Positions 6,936 through 14,961 of a stretch of DNA of 23,503 bases are shown here, piece after piece. A program made the translations under genes and the position numbers. The notes below the pieces were generated by a model, which saw nothing but the letters and a program-made list of their open reading frames with translations, ran no database searches and was not told the DNA's origin. How positions within the stretch are numbered: the stretch's first letter is position 1; every line of letters starts with the position of its first letter. Source of the DNA: Frankiales bacterium (lineage in GTDB: Bacteria > Actinomycetota > Actinomycetes > Mycobacteriales > SCTD01); assembly GCA_025966295.1 (NCBI GenBank), contig JAOPVD010000115.1:1-23503 (forward strand), read 5' to 3'.

Positions 6936-7049
6936 TGTAGCGGGGGCTTCGCTGGACTCCGGAACTGTCCTCCACACAGAGCAGGTGACGCGCCGGAGGT
7001 GTCGAAGTGCTCCGGAGATCCACTGGTGCAACACGGGTGAGGGACACGG

Positions 7050-9002
7050 ATGGGTGTGCGTTCTGCTTTCGCCGCGGCGGCGGTCGTTTCTTTCGGGGTC
7101 GCCACAGCGGCCTCGGGTGCGGTAGCCCCGTCGTCGCAGGGTGGGCAGCCGACCGGGTTCGCACCGCTCGGCCTCAGCTGCGTCGTCCAGCCGGACCGGG
7201 TGCGCTTCTGCCAGGGGAACGGTTCCACCGACCGGGTGCCGTCGTGGGACGGGACGCCGCTCGACGCTGACGTGACCCTGCCCCCGACCGGCCGGGGGCC
7301 CTTCCCGACGATCGTGATGCTGCACGGCTGGGGCAACGACAAGACCAGCTTCGAGTCGACAGACGTGGTCGGCAAGGGCTACAACGCCGGCGCCGGGACC
7401 TACAAGCCCGTCACCTACCACTACAACAACGACTACTACGCCCGGCAGGGCTATGCCGTCCTCACGTACTCCGCCCGAGGGAAGGGCAAGTCGTGCGGCG
7501 GCGACGGTGCACCGCGCGCGCAGACCCAGACCGGCCCCTGTGCGAACGGCTTCATCCGGCTCGCCGACCAGCGGTACGAGGTGCGCGACACCCAGTACCT
7601 GCTGGGGTTGCTCGTCGACCAGAAGGTCGCCCGGCCGGGAGCGCTCGGCGCCACGGGGATCTCGTACGGCGGCGGGCAGAGCCTGACGCTGGCCTACTTG
7701 AAGGACCGGGTGCGCTGCGCCGGCCTGTCCGTGCCGGGCGATCCGTGCACCGGCCACGCGGACGGCAGCCTCATCCCGTGGACTAGCCCGCGGGGCACCC
7801 GGTTGTCCATCACGGCCGCGCACCCGCGCTGGTTCTGGTCCGACCTCACTTCGGCGCTGATGCCCAACGGTCGCTTCCTGGACTTCAGGCCGAGCACCAA
7901 CGGTTCGAGTCGCAGCCCGGTAGGTGTCGAGATCGCCAGCTTCCTGAACGGCCTCCTCGCCACCGGGACCGCCGGCGGCTACGTCGTGGCCCCGCAGGCC
8001 CCCGGTGGTGCCTTCAGCCCCTGGGACCTCACCAGCTACGGCGTCGCCTTCAACGCCGGCGAGCCCTACGGCTCCCAGGCGAAGGCGGTCGTCGACGAGA
8101 TCGCGGCCTACCACCAGGGCTACGGCATCCCGAACAGCGCACCGGCGCCGCTCCTGCTCGAGAGCGGCTGGAACGACGAGCTGTTCCCGCCGGCCGAGGC
8201 CCTCCGGGTCTACAACGCGTTGCGGAGCCGGCATCCCGGCGCCGACGTGAGCCTGCAGTTCGGCGACGTCGGACACAGCCACGGGTCCAACAAGCAGGCC
8301 GTCAACCGGCACTTCAACGACCAGGCGGCCGCGTTCTTCGCGGCGCACCTGCAACGGCGCGGCCCGGCGCCGCAGCGGGGCGGTGTCACCGCCTTCACCA
8401 CGACCTGCCCCGCAGCGGCCCGCGACGGGGGCCCCTATGCCGCCAGCAGCTGGAACGGCAGCCACCCCGGGGCCGTCAGGTTCGGCGCAGCGGCCGCGCA
8501 GTCGGTGCTCTCGCACGGCGGCAACCCGGCGACCAGCGCGCAGTTCGACCCCATCGCCAACAGCAGCGGCTGCAAGACCGTGCCTGCCGAGACTGCTCCT
8601 GGCACGGCGGTGTACACGACCCGGAGCAACGGCTTCACGATGCTCGGGCTCCCGACCGTCACCGCCAGCATCGCCACGACCGGCCTCGGCGGGCAGCTCG
8701 ACGCCCGGCTCTGGGACGTGAGACCCGACGGGCAGCAGCTGCTCGTGACACGCGGTACCTATCGGCTGCTCGACAACCAGACCGGCCGCATCACCTTCCA
8801 GCTCCACGGCAACGGCTACCGGTTCGAGGCGGGTCACACCGTCAAGCTCGAGCTCCTGGGCAGCGACAGCCCGTACTACCGGCCCAGCAACAGCCCCTTC
8901 GCCGTCACCATCACCAACCTGGACCTCGCTCTCCCCGTGGTGGAGTCGCCCAGGAAGGGGTCCCAGGTACGGCGCAACCCCCACCTGCTGCGGCAGGACT
9001 GA
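7050..9002 (+). CDS. secreted S15-type serine hydrolase (X-Pro dipeptidyl-peptidase-like)
   Basis: Protein of 650 residues with an N-terminal signal peptide (about 1-26, hydrophobic core AAAAVVSFGVATAAS, small residues before the likely cleavage site) and an alpha/beta-hydrolase domain. Visible elements are the oxyanion region IVMLHGWG, the nucleophile elbow GISYGG with Ser205, the acid Asp376 in SGWNDELF, and the base His409 or His411 in GDVGHSHGS. A C-terminal jelly-roll follows (about 440-640), as in the X-Pro dipeptidyl-peptidase/cocaine esterase family. It probably hydrolyses a peptide or ester outside the cell; the substrate is unknown. The ATG at 7050 follows GGTGAGGGA. It lies about 115 nt after the SRPBCC gene. 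Confidence 0.88.
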   Translation: MGVRSAFAAAAVVSFGVATAASGAVAPSSQGGQPTGFAPLGLSCVVQPDRVRFCQGNGSTDRVPSWDGTPLDADVTLPPTGRGPFPTIVMLHGWGNDKTSFESTDVVGKGYNAGAGTYKPVTYHYNNDYYARQGYAVLTYSARGKGKSCGGDGAPRAQTQTGPCANGFIRLADQRYEVRDTQYLLGLLVDQKVARPGALGATGISYGGGQSLTLAYLKDRVRCAGLSVPGDPCTGHADGSLIPWTSPRGTRLSITAAHPRWFWSDLTSALMPNGRFLDFRPSTNGSSRSPVGVEIASFLNGLLATGTAGGYVVAPQAPGGAFSPWDLTSYGVAFNAGEPYGSQAKAVVDEIAAYHQGYGIPNSAPAPLLLESGWNDELFPPAEALRVYNALRSRHPGADVSLQFGDVGHSHGSNKQAVNRHFNDQAAAFFAAHLQRRGPAPQRGGVTAFTTTCPAAARDGGPYAASSWNGSHPGAVRFGAAAAQSVLSHGGNPATSAQFDPIANSSGCKTVPAETAPGTAVYTTRSNGFTMLGLPTVTASIATTGLGGQLDARLWDVRPDGQQLLVTRGTYRLLDNQTGRITFQLHGNGYRFEAGHTVKLELLGSDSPYYRPSNSPFAVTITNLDLALPVVESPRKGSQVRRNPHLLRQD

Positions 9003-9238
9003 CACCACTGGGCCGCGCCGGCCGCTTGCCTCGTACACTGGTAGCCGCGACGTCTTCCGGCATGCTCTGACGGTTCTTGGGCGCATGGCGCCTGGCCCGT
9101 CCCGCTCCGCCGCCGCACTCGCGCGGCGGGCGGTACGCCAGCTGCCCGCCGGTCGGGCCGACGACTCGCGCTGCCCGGCCGTGGCGGCGCGGGTGCTTGG
9201 ATTCCACGGCGCTCGGTCACTCACGTCAGGAGAGGTAC
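9003..9238 (+). promoter_or_regulatory. long leader of the SNF2 helicase gene
   Basis: TACACT at 9034-9039 resembles a -10 element, though no good -35 is seen. It would leave an untranslated leader of about 190 nt before the TTG start at 9239. The leader contains a stem of CCGCCGC (9110-9116) with GCGGCGG (9123-9129) around a 6-nt loop, and ends with AGGAGAGG at 9228-9235. The frame of the helicase stays open through the leader, but its translation there is Arg/Pro-rich and unlike the family. Confidence 0.4.
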
Positions 9239-11380
9239 TTGGCCACACGAGGCGGGCGTCAGTCCGGCGCCAGCCGGTCGGCCCCCCGGCAGCAGCGGCG
9301 GCACCGCGGGCAAGGCGAGCAGGGCATCATCCAGGTGCTCGCCAAGGCCGCGCGGGACATCGAGCTGGCCGTCCAGCGCGACCGGGTGCGGCCCTCGATC
9401 CGGACGAGCTTCCAGGTCGTCGCGCTCCTGGTGCGCGAGGAGCGCAATCGGGTCACGGCGGACGACATCAGCGAGGCGCAGCGCACCGAGCAGCTGAAGC
9501 GGATCGACGGCATCGCGACGATCCTGGCGAGGAGCGCTGCGCGCGACGGCTCGCTGCTCGCGCTCCTCGCAGAGGACGCCGCGCCCCTCGAGGGCGCCAG
9601 GTCGCTCATGCGTGAGATGCAGCTCGCCGCGGGCATCGAGCCGCCCGCCGAGGAGGTCGTCAGCAAGCCGGCCACACCAGCCGCGTCGCCCTCAGCCCGG
9701 GCCGAGCGCCAGGTGGTGCCCCAGTCGGTCATCTCGCGGCAGCTGGCCAACCCCTTCCTCGCGCCGGACTTCTCCGCCGCGCCGCGCCCTGCAGCCCGGC
9801 CACGGCTGCTGGCGAGCTGGGAGCTGCTCGGCCCGCTGCTCAGGTCGTTCGAGGAGGCCTCCGGCGGAGCCTCGTCGTGCATGGACCTCCCCGCGCCCTC
9901 GTCCCTGCAGGCCCCGGGCGGCCGGGAGCTGATGCCGCACCAGGCCCAGGTGGTGGCCGCCGCCGCCGCCGGCCACCGCACGTTCCTGCTCGCCGACGAA
10001 CCGGGCCTGGGCAAGACCGCCCAGGCGCTGCTCGCCGCCCAGGCCGCGGACGCCTACCCGTTGCTCGTCGTCGTGCCCAACGTCGTGAAGACCAACTGGG
10101 CACGCGAGGCCGGCCTCTGGACACCCACCCACGCCGCCACCGTCGTCCACGGCGACGGCGACACCATCGATGCCTTCTCCGACATCGTGGTGGTCAACTA
10201 CGAGGTGCTGGACCGGCACGTCGGCTGGCTCGGCTCCCTCGGGTTCCGCGGCATGGTCGTCGACGAGGCGCACTTCATCAAGAACAAGACCTCCCAGCGC
10301 TCCCGCCACGTGCTGGAGCTGTCCGAGCGGATCCGGTCCCGCACCGTGCGACCCCTGCTGATGGCGCTGACCGGCACCCCGCTGATCAACGACATCGAGG
10401 ACTTCCTGGCGATCTGGGAGTTCCTGGGCTGGATCGGCGACAAGGAGCCCGGCGCCGCGCTGACGGAGGCCCTCGAGGACAACGGCCTGACGCCGGTCGA
10501 CCACGGCTTCTACCCCGCCGCCCGGGCGGCGGTCATCGACCTCGGCATCGTCCGCCGACGCAAGGTGGACGTCGCCGCCGACATCCCCGCCCGGCGCATC
10601 GCCGACCTGCCGGTCGAGCTCGACGGCCCCTTGGGCCGCTCGATCCGGGACGCCGAGCGGGTGCTGGCTCGCCGCCTGGTCAAGCGCTACGAGAGCGCGC
10701 TGGAAGCCCGCAACCCGGGTGTCGTCGCCGAGGGCATCGACCACGACCTGGTCCGCCGGGTCGCCGGCTGGGAGCGGCAGGACACCAGCGAGTCGAGCAG
10801 CGACGAGAACGTCTTCAGCATGATGCGCCGGATCGGTCAGGCCAAGGCCGGCCTGGCCGCCGACTACGCCGCGCAGCTGGCCCGCAACGTGGGCAAGGTC
10901 GTCTTCTTCGCCAAGCACGTGGACGTCATGGACACGGCCGAGAAGACCTTCGCGCAGCGCGGCATCGGCTACACCTCGATCCGCGGTGACCAGACCCCGA
11001 GGGTCCGTCAGAAGAGCATCGACGCGTTCGTCAACGATCCGGACGTCGAGGTCGTCGTGTGCTCGCTGACGGCCGCGGGGGTGGGGCTCAACCTGCAGGT
11101 CGCCTCGAACGTCGTGCTCGCCGAGCTGTCCTGGACCGACGCGGAGCAGACGCAGGCCATCGACCGCGTTCACCGGATCGGTCAGGACCAGCCCGTCACC
11201 GCCTGGCGCGTCATCGCCGCCCAGACGATCGACGCCCGCATCGCCGAGCTCATCGACGACAAGGCAGGGCTTGCGGCGCGGGCGCTGGACGGCTCGGATG
11301 AGCAGGTGTCGTCGTCGGTCGATGTGCAGCTCGAAGCGCTGGTCGCCCTGCTGACCGACGCCCTGACGAACGCGGCCTAG
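9239..11380 (+). CDS. SNF2-family DEAD/DEAH helicase-like ATPase
   Basis: SNF2-type ATPase of 713 residues. The basic N-terminus (RGGRQSGASR...RRHRGQGEQG) is followed by a helical region (about 30-150) that I do not recognise as a named domain. The ATPase core starts with the Q-like LMPHQ segment, Walker A EPGLGKT (Lys259), the DEAH box (342-345), motif III LTGTP, and in the second lobe SLTAAGVGLNLQ and the arginine-finger motif DRVHRIGQ (645-652). It would use ATP to translocate on double-stranded DNA and remodel or displace bound proteins; a specific role in repair or transcription is not evident. The TTG at 9239 is preferred because AGGAGAGG lies at the right distance; a more upstream GTG in frame would add about 54 atypical residues. 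Confidence 0.88.
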   Translation: MATRGGRQSGASRSAPRQQRRHRGQGEQGIIQVLAKAARDIELAVQRDRVRPSIRTSFQVVALLVREERNRVTADDISEAQRTEQLKRIDGIATILARSAARDGSLLALLAEDAAPLEGARSLMREMQLAAGIEPPAEEVVSKPATPAASPSARAERQVVPQSVISRQLANPFLAPDFSAAPRPAARPRLLASWELLGPLLRSFEEASGGASSCMDLPAPSSLQAPGGRELMPHQAQVVAAAAAGHRTFLLADEPGLGKTAQALLAAQAADAYPLLVVVPNVVKTNWAREAGLWTPTHAATVVHGDGDTIDAFSDIVVVNYEVLDRHVGWLGSLGFRGMVVDEAHFIKNKTSQRSRHVLELSERIRSRTVRPLLMALTGTPLINDIEDFLAIWEFLGWIGDKEPGAALTEALEDNGLTPVDHGFYPAARAAVIDLGIVRRRKVDVAADIPARRIADLPVELDGPLGRSIRDAERVLARRLVKRYESALEARNPGVVAEGIDHDLVRRVAGWERQDTSESSSDENVFSMMRRIGQAKAGLAADYAAQLARNVGKVVFFAKHVDVMDTAEKTFAQRGIGYTSIRGDQTPRVRQKSIDAFVNDPDVEVVVCSLTAAGVGLNLQVASNVVLAELSWTDAEQTQAIDRVHRIGQDQPVTAWRVIAAQTIDARIAELIDDKAGLAARALDGSDEQVSSSVDVQLEALVALLTDALTNAA

Positions 11381-11404
11381 CGCGAGCGGACACAGCACCG
11401 CCGT

Positions 11405-11455
11405 ACCTGATCACGAGCCGGTAGCCGATGGTGCTACCGGCTCGTGGTGTCAGGT
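11405..11455 (+). terminator. long stem-loop after the SNF2 gene
   Basis: CACGAGCCGGTAGC (11412-11425) pairs perfectly with GCTACCGGCTCGTG (11433-11446) around a 7-nt loop. ACCTGA (11405-11410) and TCAGGT (11450-11455) extend the stem. It begins 25 nt after the stop codon. There is no U-tract, as is common for actinobacterial terminators. Confidence 0.7.
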
Positions 11456-11578
11456 GCCGTTGTTGGTCAACCTCGGGCTGGTACCGCTCACGGCGCAACT
11501 CGCCCTTCCGACCGACGCGCTCCGGAACGCCGCCTCGCCAGTCCCGGCAGAGCCGGGTCAGCGCTCCGACGAACAGGC
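11456..11578. other. short spacer between convergent genes
   Basis: This lies between the two stem-loops and shows no recognisable gene or motif. Confidence 0.5.
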
Positions 11579-11608
11579 GGCCACCAGTCCCCTAGAGGAC
11601 TGGTGGCC
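11579..11608 (-). terminator. stem-loop terminating the membrane protein gene
   Basis: GGCCACCAGTCC (11579-11590) pairs perfectly with GGACTGGTGGCC (11597-11608) around the loop CCTAGA. It sits a few bases beyond the stop of the minus-strand gene. The 12-bp GC-rich stem lacks a T-run. Confidence 0.7.
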
Positions 11609-11614
11609 GTGCGG

Positions 11615-12202
11615 TCAGACCGCGGGCTGGCTCTCCGGGTGCCAGCCGGGAACGTGCAGCTCCACGTCGATGCTCGTGCGGCGAGCGTGGAGCAGGCCGA
11701 GGGCCGCCAGGCCCAGGAGCAGCAGGCCGCTGCCGAGTGCGATCCAGAAGGCGACGAACGCGACCTTGGCCATCGTCCCGAAGGCGTAGGCGTTCAGCAG
11801 CAGCCCACGCAGGGTCTCGCCCTTGAAGGCCGTGGCGACCTTCGCGGCCAGGACCGTGTCGTTCGGTGCGGCCTGAGCCTGCGCGGAGAGCTCGGAGTAG
11901 GTCTTGCCACCGGTGGTCGCCTTGAGGTGCACGGCGATGAAGTGGTCGGCGTAGGCCTTGGCCTGGTCCCCAGTGACCAGCTGCTGACCGGCGTACTTAG
12001 TCAGGTACGGCTTGATGTCCGGGTCGCTCAGGGCCTTTGAACCCGCCGGCGGGAAGAAGACCTTCTCGGCGGCGAGCTGGGTGCGGACGTTGTCCGAGAC
12101 GAACGAGTGGGCCCAGAACAGCAGACCGGCGGCGGCCAGGAGGACGGCTGCGACCACGAGTGCCGCGGCCGAGGCGAGGGTGTCGAAGCTCTTGCGGCGC
12201 AT
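11615..12202 (-). CDS. two-pass membrane protein, unknown function
   Basis: Protein of 195 residues with a basic N-terminus, a first membrane helix at about 10-32 (ASAAALVVAAVLLAAAGLLFW), an extracytoplasmic segment of about 110 residues (33-143), and a second helix at about 144-171 (AKVAFVAFWIALGSGLLLLG), then a short cytoplasmic tail. The loop contains NVRTQL and a helical stretch but no cysteines. Proteins of this general layout occur in actinobacteria as uncharacterised membrane proteins; I cannot assign a function. The ATG at 12202 is preceded by AGAAGGGA. It is divergent from the histidine kinase gene with an 87-nt gap, so shared promoter control is possible. Confidence 0.8.
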   Translation of the reverse strand: MRRKSFDTLASAAALVVAAVLLAAAGLLFWAHSFVSDNVRTQLAAEKVFFPPAGSKALSDPDIKPYLTKYAGQQLVTGDQAKAYADHFIAVHLKATTGGKTYSELSAQAQAAPNDTVLAAKVATAFKGETLRGLLLNAYAFGTMAKVAFVAFWIALGSGLLLLGLAALGLLHARRTSIDVELHVPGWHPESQPAV

Positions 12203-12289
12203 GGGAATCCCTTCTCATGGCGACCCGGGGGGCCGCCTGCGACTATGGCATCAGCCGTGCTCCGTACGCGGCAGTGAGGAAGGTCCCTG

Positions 12290-13855
12290 ATGACAGGGCC
12301 GAAGGACCCTGCTGAGGACCATCGACGGGTCGACCGACTGCTCGACGCTGTCCTGGCGGTCGGCTCCGACCTCGACCTGAAGGTGGTGCTGGAGCGGATC
12401 GTCGAGGCCGCGGTCAACCTCGTCGATGCGACGTACGGAGCGCTCGGGGTGGCGGACGAGGGCGGCCTCGGCCTGTCGCAGTTCATCACCGTCGGCATCG
12501 ACGATGCGGGTGTCGCCCGCATCGGGCCGCCGCCGACCGGGCGCGGCGTGCTCGGCGAGCTGCTCCGGACGCCCGAGCCGCTGCGGCTGCACGAGCTGGC
12601 GCAGCACCCGCGGTCCTCAGGCTTTCCCACAGGGCATCCGCCGATGGCCAGCTTCCTCGGCGTGCCCGTACGGGTCGGCCAGACCGTGTTCGGCAACCTC
12701 TACCTGACCGAGAAGCGCGGTCACAAGGACTTCACCGAGGAGGACGAGAGCGTCGTCGTGGCGCTCGCGGGCGCGGCCGGCATGGCTGTCCAGAACGCCC
12801 GCCTGTACGCCGAGAGCCGCCGCCGTGGTGCCTGGATGGAGGCAGGTCGGGTCATCTCCACCTCGCTGCTGTCGGGGACGGAACGGGAGGACGTCATCGC
12901 CCTCGTCGTCGAACGGGCACGTGAGGTGCTGTCGGCGGACGCTGCCTTCGTGGCGCTGGCGTCGGAGGGCGTGCTGCACGTCGACACCGCCGGTGGGAGC
13001 GACGGTCCCGAGCTGCTGCGGCAGCTCGGCCACTCCCTCGACCAGGTGGTCGCGACCGGACGGGGCCGCGACGTCAGCACCAAGGACATGTGCGGCGCTG
13101 CGGTGCCCCTGGGCCCAGTGGGCCGTCCCTGCCAGGGCGTCCTCGTGGCGTTGTGGACGCAGCGACCCGTGCCCTGGGACGTGACCGACCTGACGGGGTT
13201 CGCCGCGCAGGCGGCAATTGCCCTGGAGCTCGCCGACCGTCGCGGCGAGGCGGAGCGGTTCGCCATCATCCAGGACCGCGACCGGATCGGCAGGGACCTG
13301 CACGACCTCGTCATCCAGCGGCTGTTCGCGACCGGCATGCAGCTCCAGAGCGCCATCCGGCTCGTCGACCAGGACTCCACCGAGGCCAAGGTCCGCATCG
13401 ACCGGGCCGTCGACGAGCTCGACGGGACGATCCGCGAGCTGCGCTCCACCATCTACGGCTTGCAGGCACCCTTGGAGGGCCGACCGTCCTTGCGAGCCCA
13501 GCTGCTGCAGGTCGTCGACGGCGCCACCGCCACCCTGGGCTTCGCGCCGACCCTCCGGTTGGACGGCCTGCTCGACACCCTTCCCACCCCTGACATCGCC
13601 GACCACATGGTCGCCACGCTGCGCGAGGCGCTGTCCAACGTGGCCCGCCACGCCCGCGCCTCGCGGGTGTCGGTGGCCGTCGGCGTGAGCGGCAGCACCC
13701 TGCAGCTCAAGGTTCAGGATGACGGCATCGGCATGGCCGAGGACGCCGCCCGCAGCGGCCTGGTCAACCTCGCCAGCCGTGCGCACGAGCTCGGCGGGTC
13801 GATGCGGGTCACCTCCGACGCCGGCACGACGCTGGAATGGCAGGTCCCCGTCTAG
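12290..13855 (+). CDS. DosS/DevS-like GAF-GAF sensor histidine kinase
   Basis: Cytoplasmic sensor kinase of 521 residues with the domain order of mycobacterial DosS/DosT: GAF-A (about 26-170), GAF-B (about 180-325), HisKA_3 dimerisation (about 330-400) and a C-terminal ATPase (about 430-521). The phosphorylated His338 sits in DLHDLVIQRLFA, nearly identical to the DosS H-box. The ATPase has Glu446/Asn450 (N-box) and DDGIG (477-481). In GAF-A, His116 in GFPTGHPPM aligns with the proximal heme ligand His149 of DosS, so heme-based sensing of O2, NO or CO is plausible but inferred. The ATG at 12290 follows GAGGAAGG. The gene converges on the response regulator gene, sharing its final four bases. 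Partner: the DosR-like protein encoded at 13852-14487. Confidence 0.92.
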   Translation: MTGPKDPAEDHRRVDRLLDAVLAVGSDLDLKVVLERIVEAAVNLVDATYGALGVADEGGLGLSQFITVGIDDAGVARIGPPPTGRGVLGELLRTPEPLRLHELAQHPRSSGFPTGHPPMASFLGVPVRVGQTVFGNLYLTEKRGHKDFTEEDESVVVALAGAAGMAVQNARLYAESRRRGAWMEAGRVISTSLLSGTEREDVIALVVERAREVLSADAAFVALASEGVLHVDTAGGSDGPELLRQLGHSLDQVVATGRGRDVSTKDMCGAAVPLGPVGRPCQGVLVALWTQRPVPWDVTDLTGFAAQAAIALELADRRGEAERFAIIQDRDRIGRDLHDLVIQRLFATGMQLQSAIRLVDQDSTEAKVRIDRAVDELDGTIRELRSTIYGLQAPLEGRPSLRAQLLQVVDGATATLGFAPTLRLDGLLDTLPTPDIADHMVATLREALSNVARHARASRVSVAVGVSGSTLQLKVQDDGIGMAEDAARSGLVNLASRAHELGGSMRVTSDAGTTLEWQVPV

Positions 13856-14487
13856 CCCTGCCGGAGCTCCGTGGCGAGCACCGCGACCTGCGTACGGCGC
13901 TGCAGTCCCAGCTTGGCGAGCACGTTGCTGACGTAGTTCTTCACGGTCTTCTCGGCCAGGAAGAGCCGCTGGGCGATCTCACGGTTGGTCAGGCCCTCAC
14001 CGATGAGGCCAAGGATCTTGCGCTCCTGGTCTGTCAGCAGCTCGAGTGGATCGGCTTTGGCTGGCGCCCGGAGCCGCTCGAGCACCAAGGAAGCGGCGCG
14101 CGGGTCGAGCAGCGAGCCGCCTGCTGAGACGGTGCGGATGCCCTCGACCAAGGCGTTGCCTCGTACGTCCTTCAGCACGTAGCCGGCCGCGCCGGCGAGA
14201 ACCGCATCCAGCAGGGCCTCGTCATCGGCGAACGAGGTCAGCATCAGGCAGGCCAGGCCAGGCACCAGGTCGCGCAGCTCGCGACAGAGGGCCACGCCGT
14301 TTCCGTCCGGGAGCCGGACGTCCAGCACGGCCACCTGCGGTCGTGCCGCGGGGATCCGCGCGAGTGCCTCGACGACGCCGCTGGCCTCGCCCACGACGAC
14401 GAGGTCGGACTCGGCCTCGAGCAGCTCGCGCACGCCACGCCGCACGATCTCGTGGTCGTCGACCAGGAAAACGCCGGTAGGTGTCAC
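13852..14487 (-). CDS. DosR/DevR-like NarL-family response regulator
   Basis: Response regulator of 211 residues. The receiver domain (about 5-120) has the acidic pair Asp10/Asp11, phospho-acceptor Asp56 (VAVLDVRLP), Thr84 and Lys106 (GYVLK). The LuxR-type helix-turn-helix (about 150-210) contains LTDQERKILGLIGEGLTNRE and FLAEKTVKNYVSNVLAKLG, very close to the DosR DNA-binding domain including the AEKTVKNYVS recognition segment. The start is GTG at 14487; a TATCGT -10-like element and a DosR-type box lie upstream, so autoregulation is likely. It is encoded tail to tail with the DosS-like kinase, an unusual order for a two-component pair. Expected targets are dormancy or hypoxia genes, including the adjacent divergent flavoprotein genes. 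Confidence 0.92.
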   Translation of the reverse strand: MTPTGVFLVDDHEIVRRGVRELLEAESDLVVVGEASGVVEALARIPAARPQVAVLDVRLPDGNGVALCRELRDLVPGLACLMLTSFADDEALLDAVLAGAAGYVLKDVRGNALVEGIRTVSAGGSLLDPRAASLVLERLRAPAKADPLELLTDQERKILGLIGEGLTNREIAQRLFLAEKTVKNYVSNVLAKLGLQRRTQVAVLATELRQG

Positions 14488-14516
14488 CGCTGGAGCATCG
14501 CACCGACGTGGCCCAA

Positions 14517-14537
14517 ACGATACGGGTCTTTGGTCCC
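14517..14537. promoter_or_regulatory. DosR-like binding box in a divergent promoter region
   Basis: GGGTCTTTGGTCCC at 14524-14537 matches the DosR core GGGACT-WW-AGTCCC at 10 of 12 specified positions and both W positions. On the minus strand, TATCGT (complement of 14517-14522) directly follows and fits a TANNNT -10 element, giving an expected transcript start near 14510 for the regulator gene. The same box lies 61 nt upstream of the plus-strand PNPOx-like gene. Control of both directions is inferred. Confidence 0.6.
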
Positions 14538-14598
14538 GTCTCGATCGGGCCGCCGGCCTCTGGCTCGGTGCCCGGGCCATGGCGAGGCTGTCGGTGTG

Positions 14599-14961
14599 AT
14601 GCAGACCCGAAGCGTCGGCAGCCCGCTGTCCCCCGACACCTGCCGCGACCGTCTTTCGAACAGCCGCAGGGGCTTTCTGGCCTGCACCGAAGGAGGGCTG
14701 CCCAACGTGGTCCCGGTCGAGCTGCGGGCACGGGACGGGCAGCTCCTGGTCAGCGCGAACACGCCGCGCCTGCGCGAGCAGCTGGTGGGTCAGGTGGTGG
14801 CCGTCAGCATCGGCAAGCACGCCTTCCGGTACTGCCGCGGGTGGACTGTGATCGCTCGCGGCCGCCTCGGCCTACTGAGGGACGACGGGGCCATACCGCT
14901 CGAGATCGCCCAGCTCGACGGCGTCACCTACATCCGCCCGGCCCAGAGGAGAACGCCGTGA
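14599..14961 (+). CDS. PNPOx-like flavin/F420-binding protein
   Basis: Protein of 120 residues resembling the pyridoxamine 5'-phosphate oxidase-like split-barrel family. It shows the RRGFLACTEGGLPNVVPVEL strand pair, a central LLVSANTPRLREQL segment and a VAVSIGKHAFRYCRGWTVIARGRL barrel strand region. Such proteins bind FMN or F420, and one of this type belongs to the mycobacterial DosR regulon. The ATG at 14599 is used; the ribosome-binding site is weak. The stop overlaps the GTG of the nitroreductase gene (GTGA), so the two are translationally coupled. A DosR-like box lies upstream. Substrate and cofactor are not determined by the sequence. Confidence 0.8.
   Translation: MQTRSVGSPLSPDTCRDRLSNSRRGFLACTEGGLPNVVPVELRARDGQLLVSANTPRLREQLVGQVVAVSIGKHAFRYCRGWTVIARGRLGLLRDDGAIPLEIAQLDGVTYIRPAQRRTP

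Noticed and set aside
6441..9248. Very long minus-strand open frame opposite the SRPBCC and hydrolase genes
   Set aside because: It is antisense to two recognisable genes, rich in Arg/Gly/Val/Ala with no family motif, and arises from G/C bias at third codon positions of the real genes.
9692..11398. Long minus-strand frame opposite the SNF2 gene
   Set aside because: Shadow of the helicase coding frame; composition is low-complexity and it has no recognisable domain.
12617..13786. Minus-strand frame opposite the histidine kinase
   Set aside because: It overlaps the kinase H-box and ATPase motifs, which define the true coding strand.
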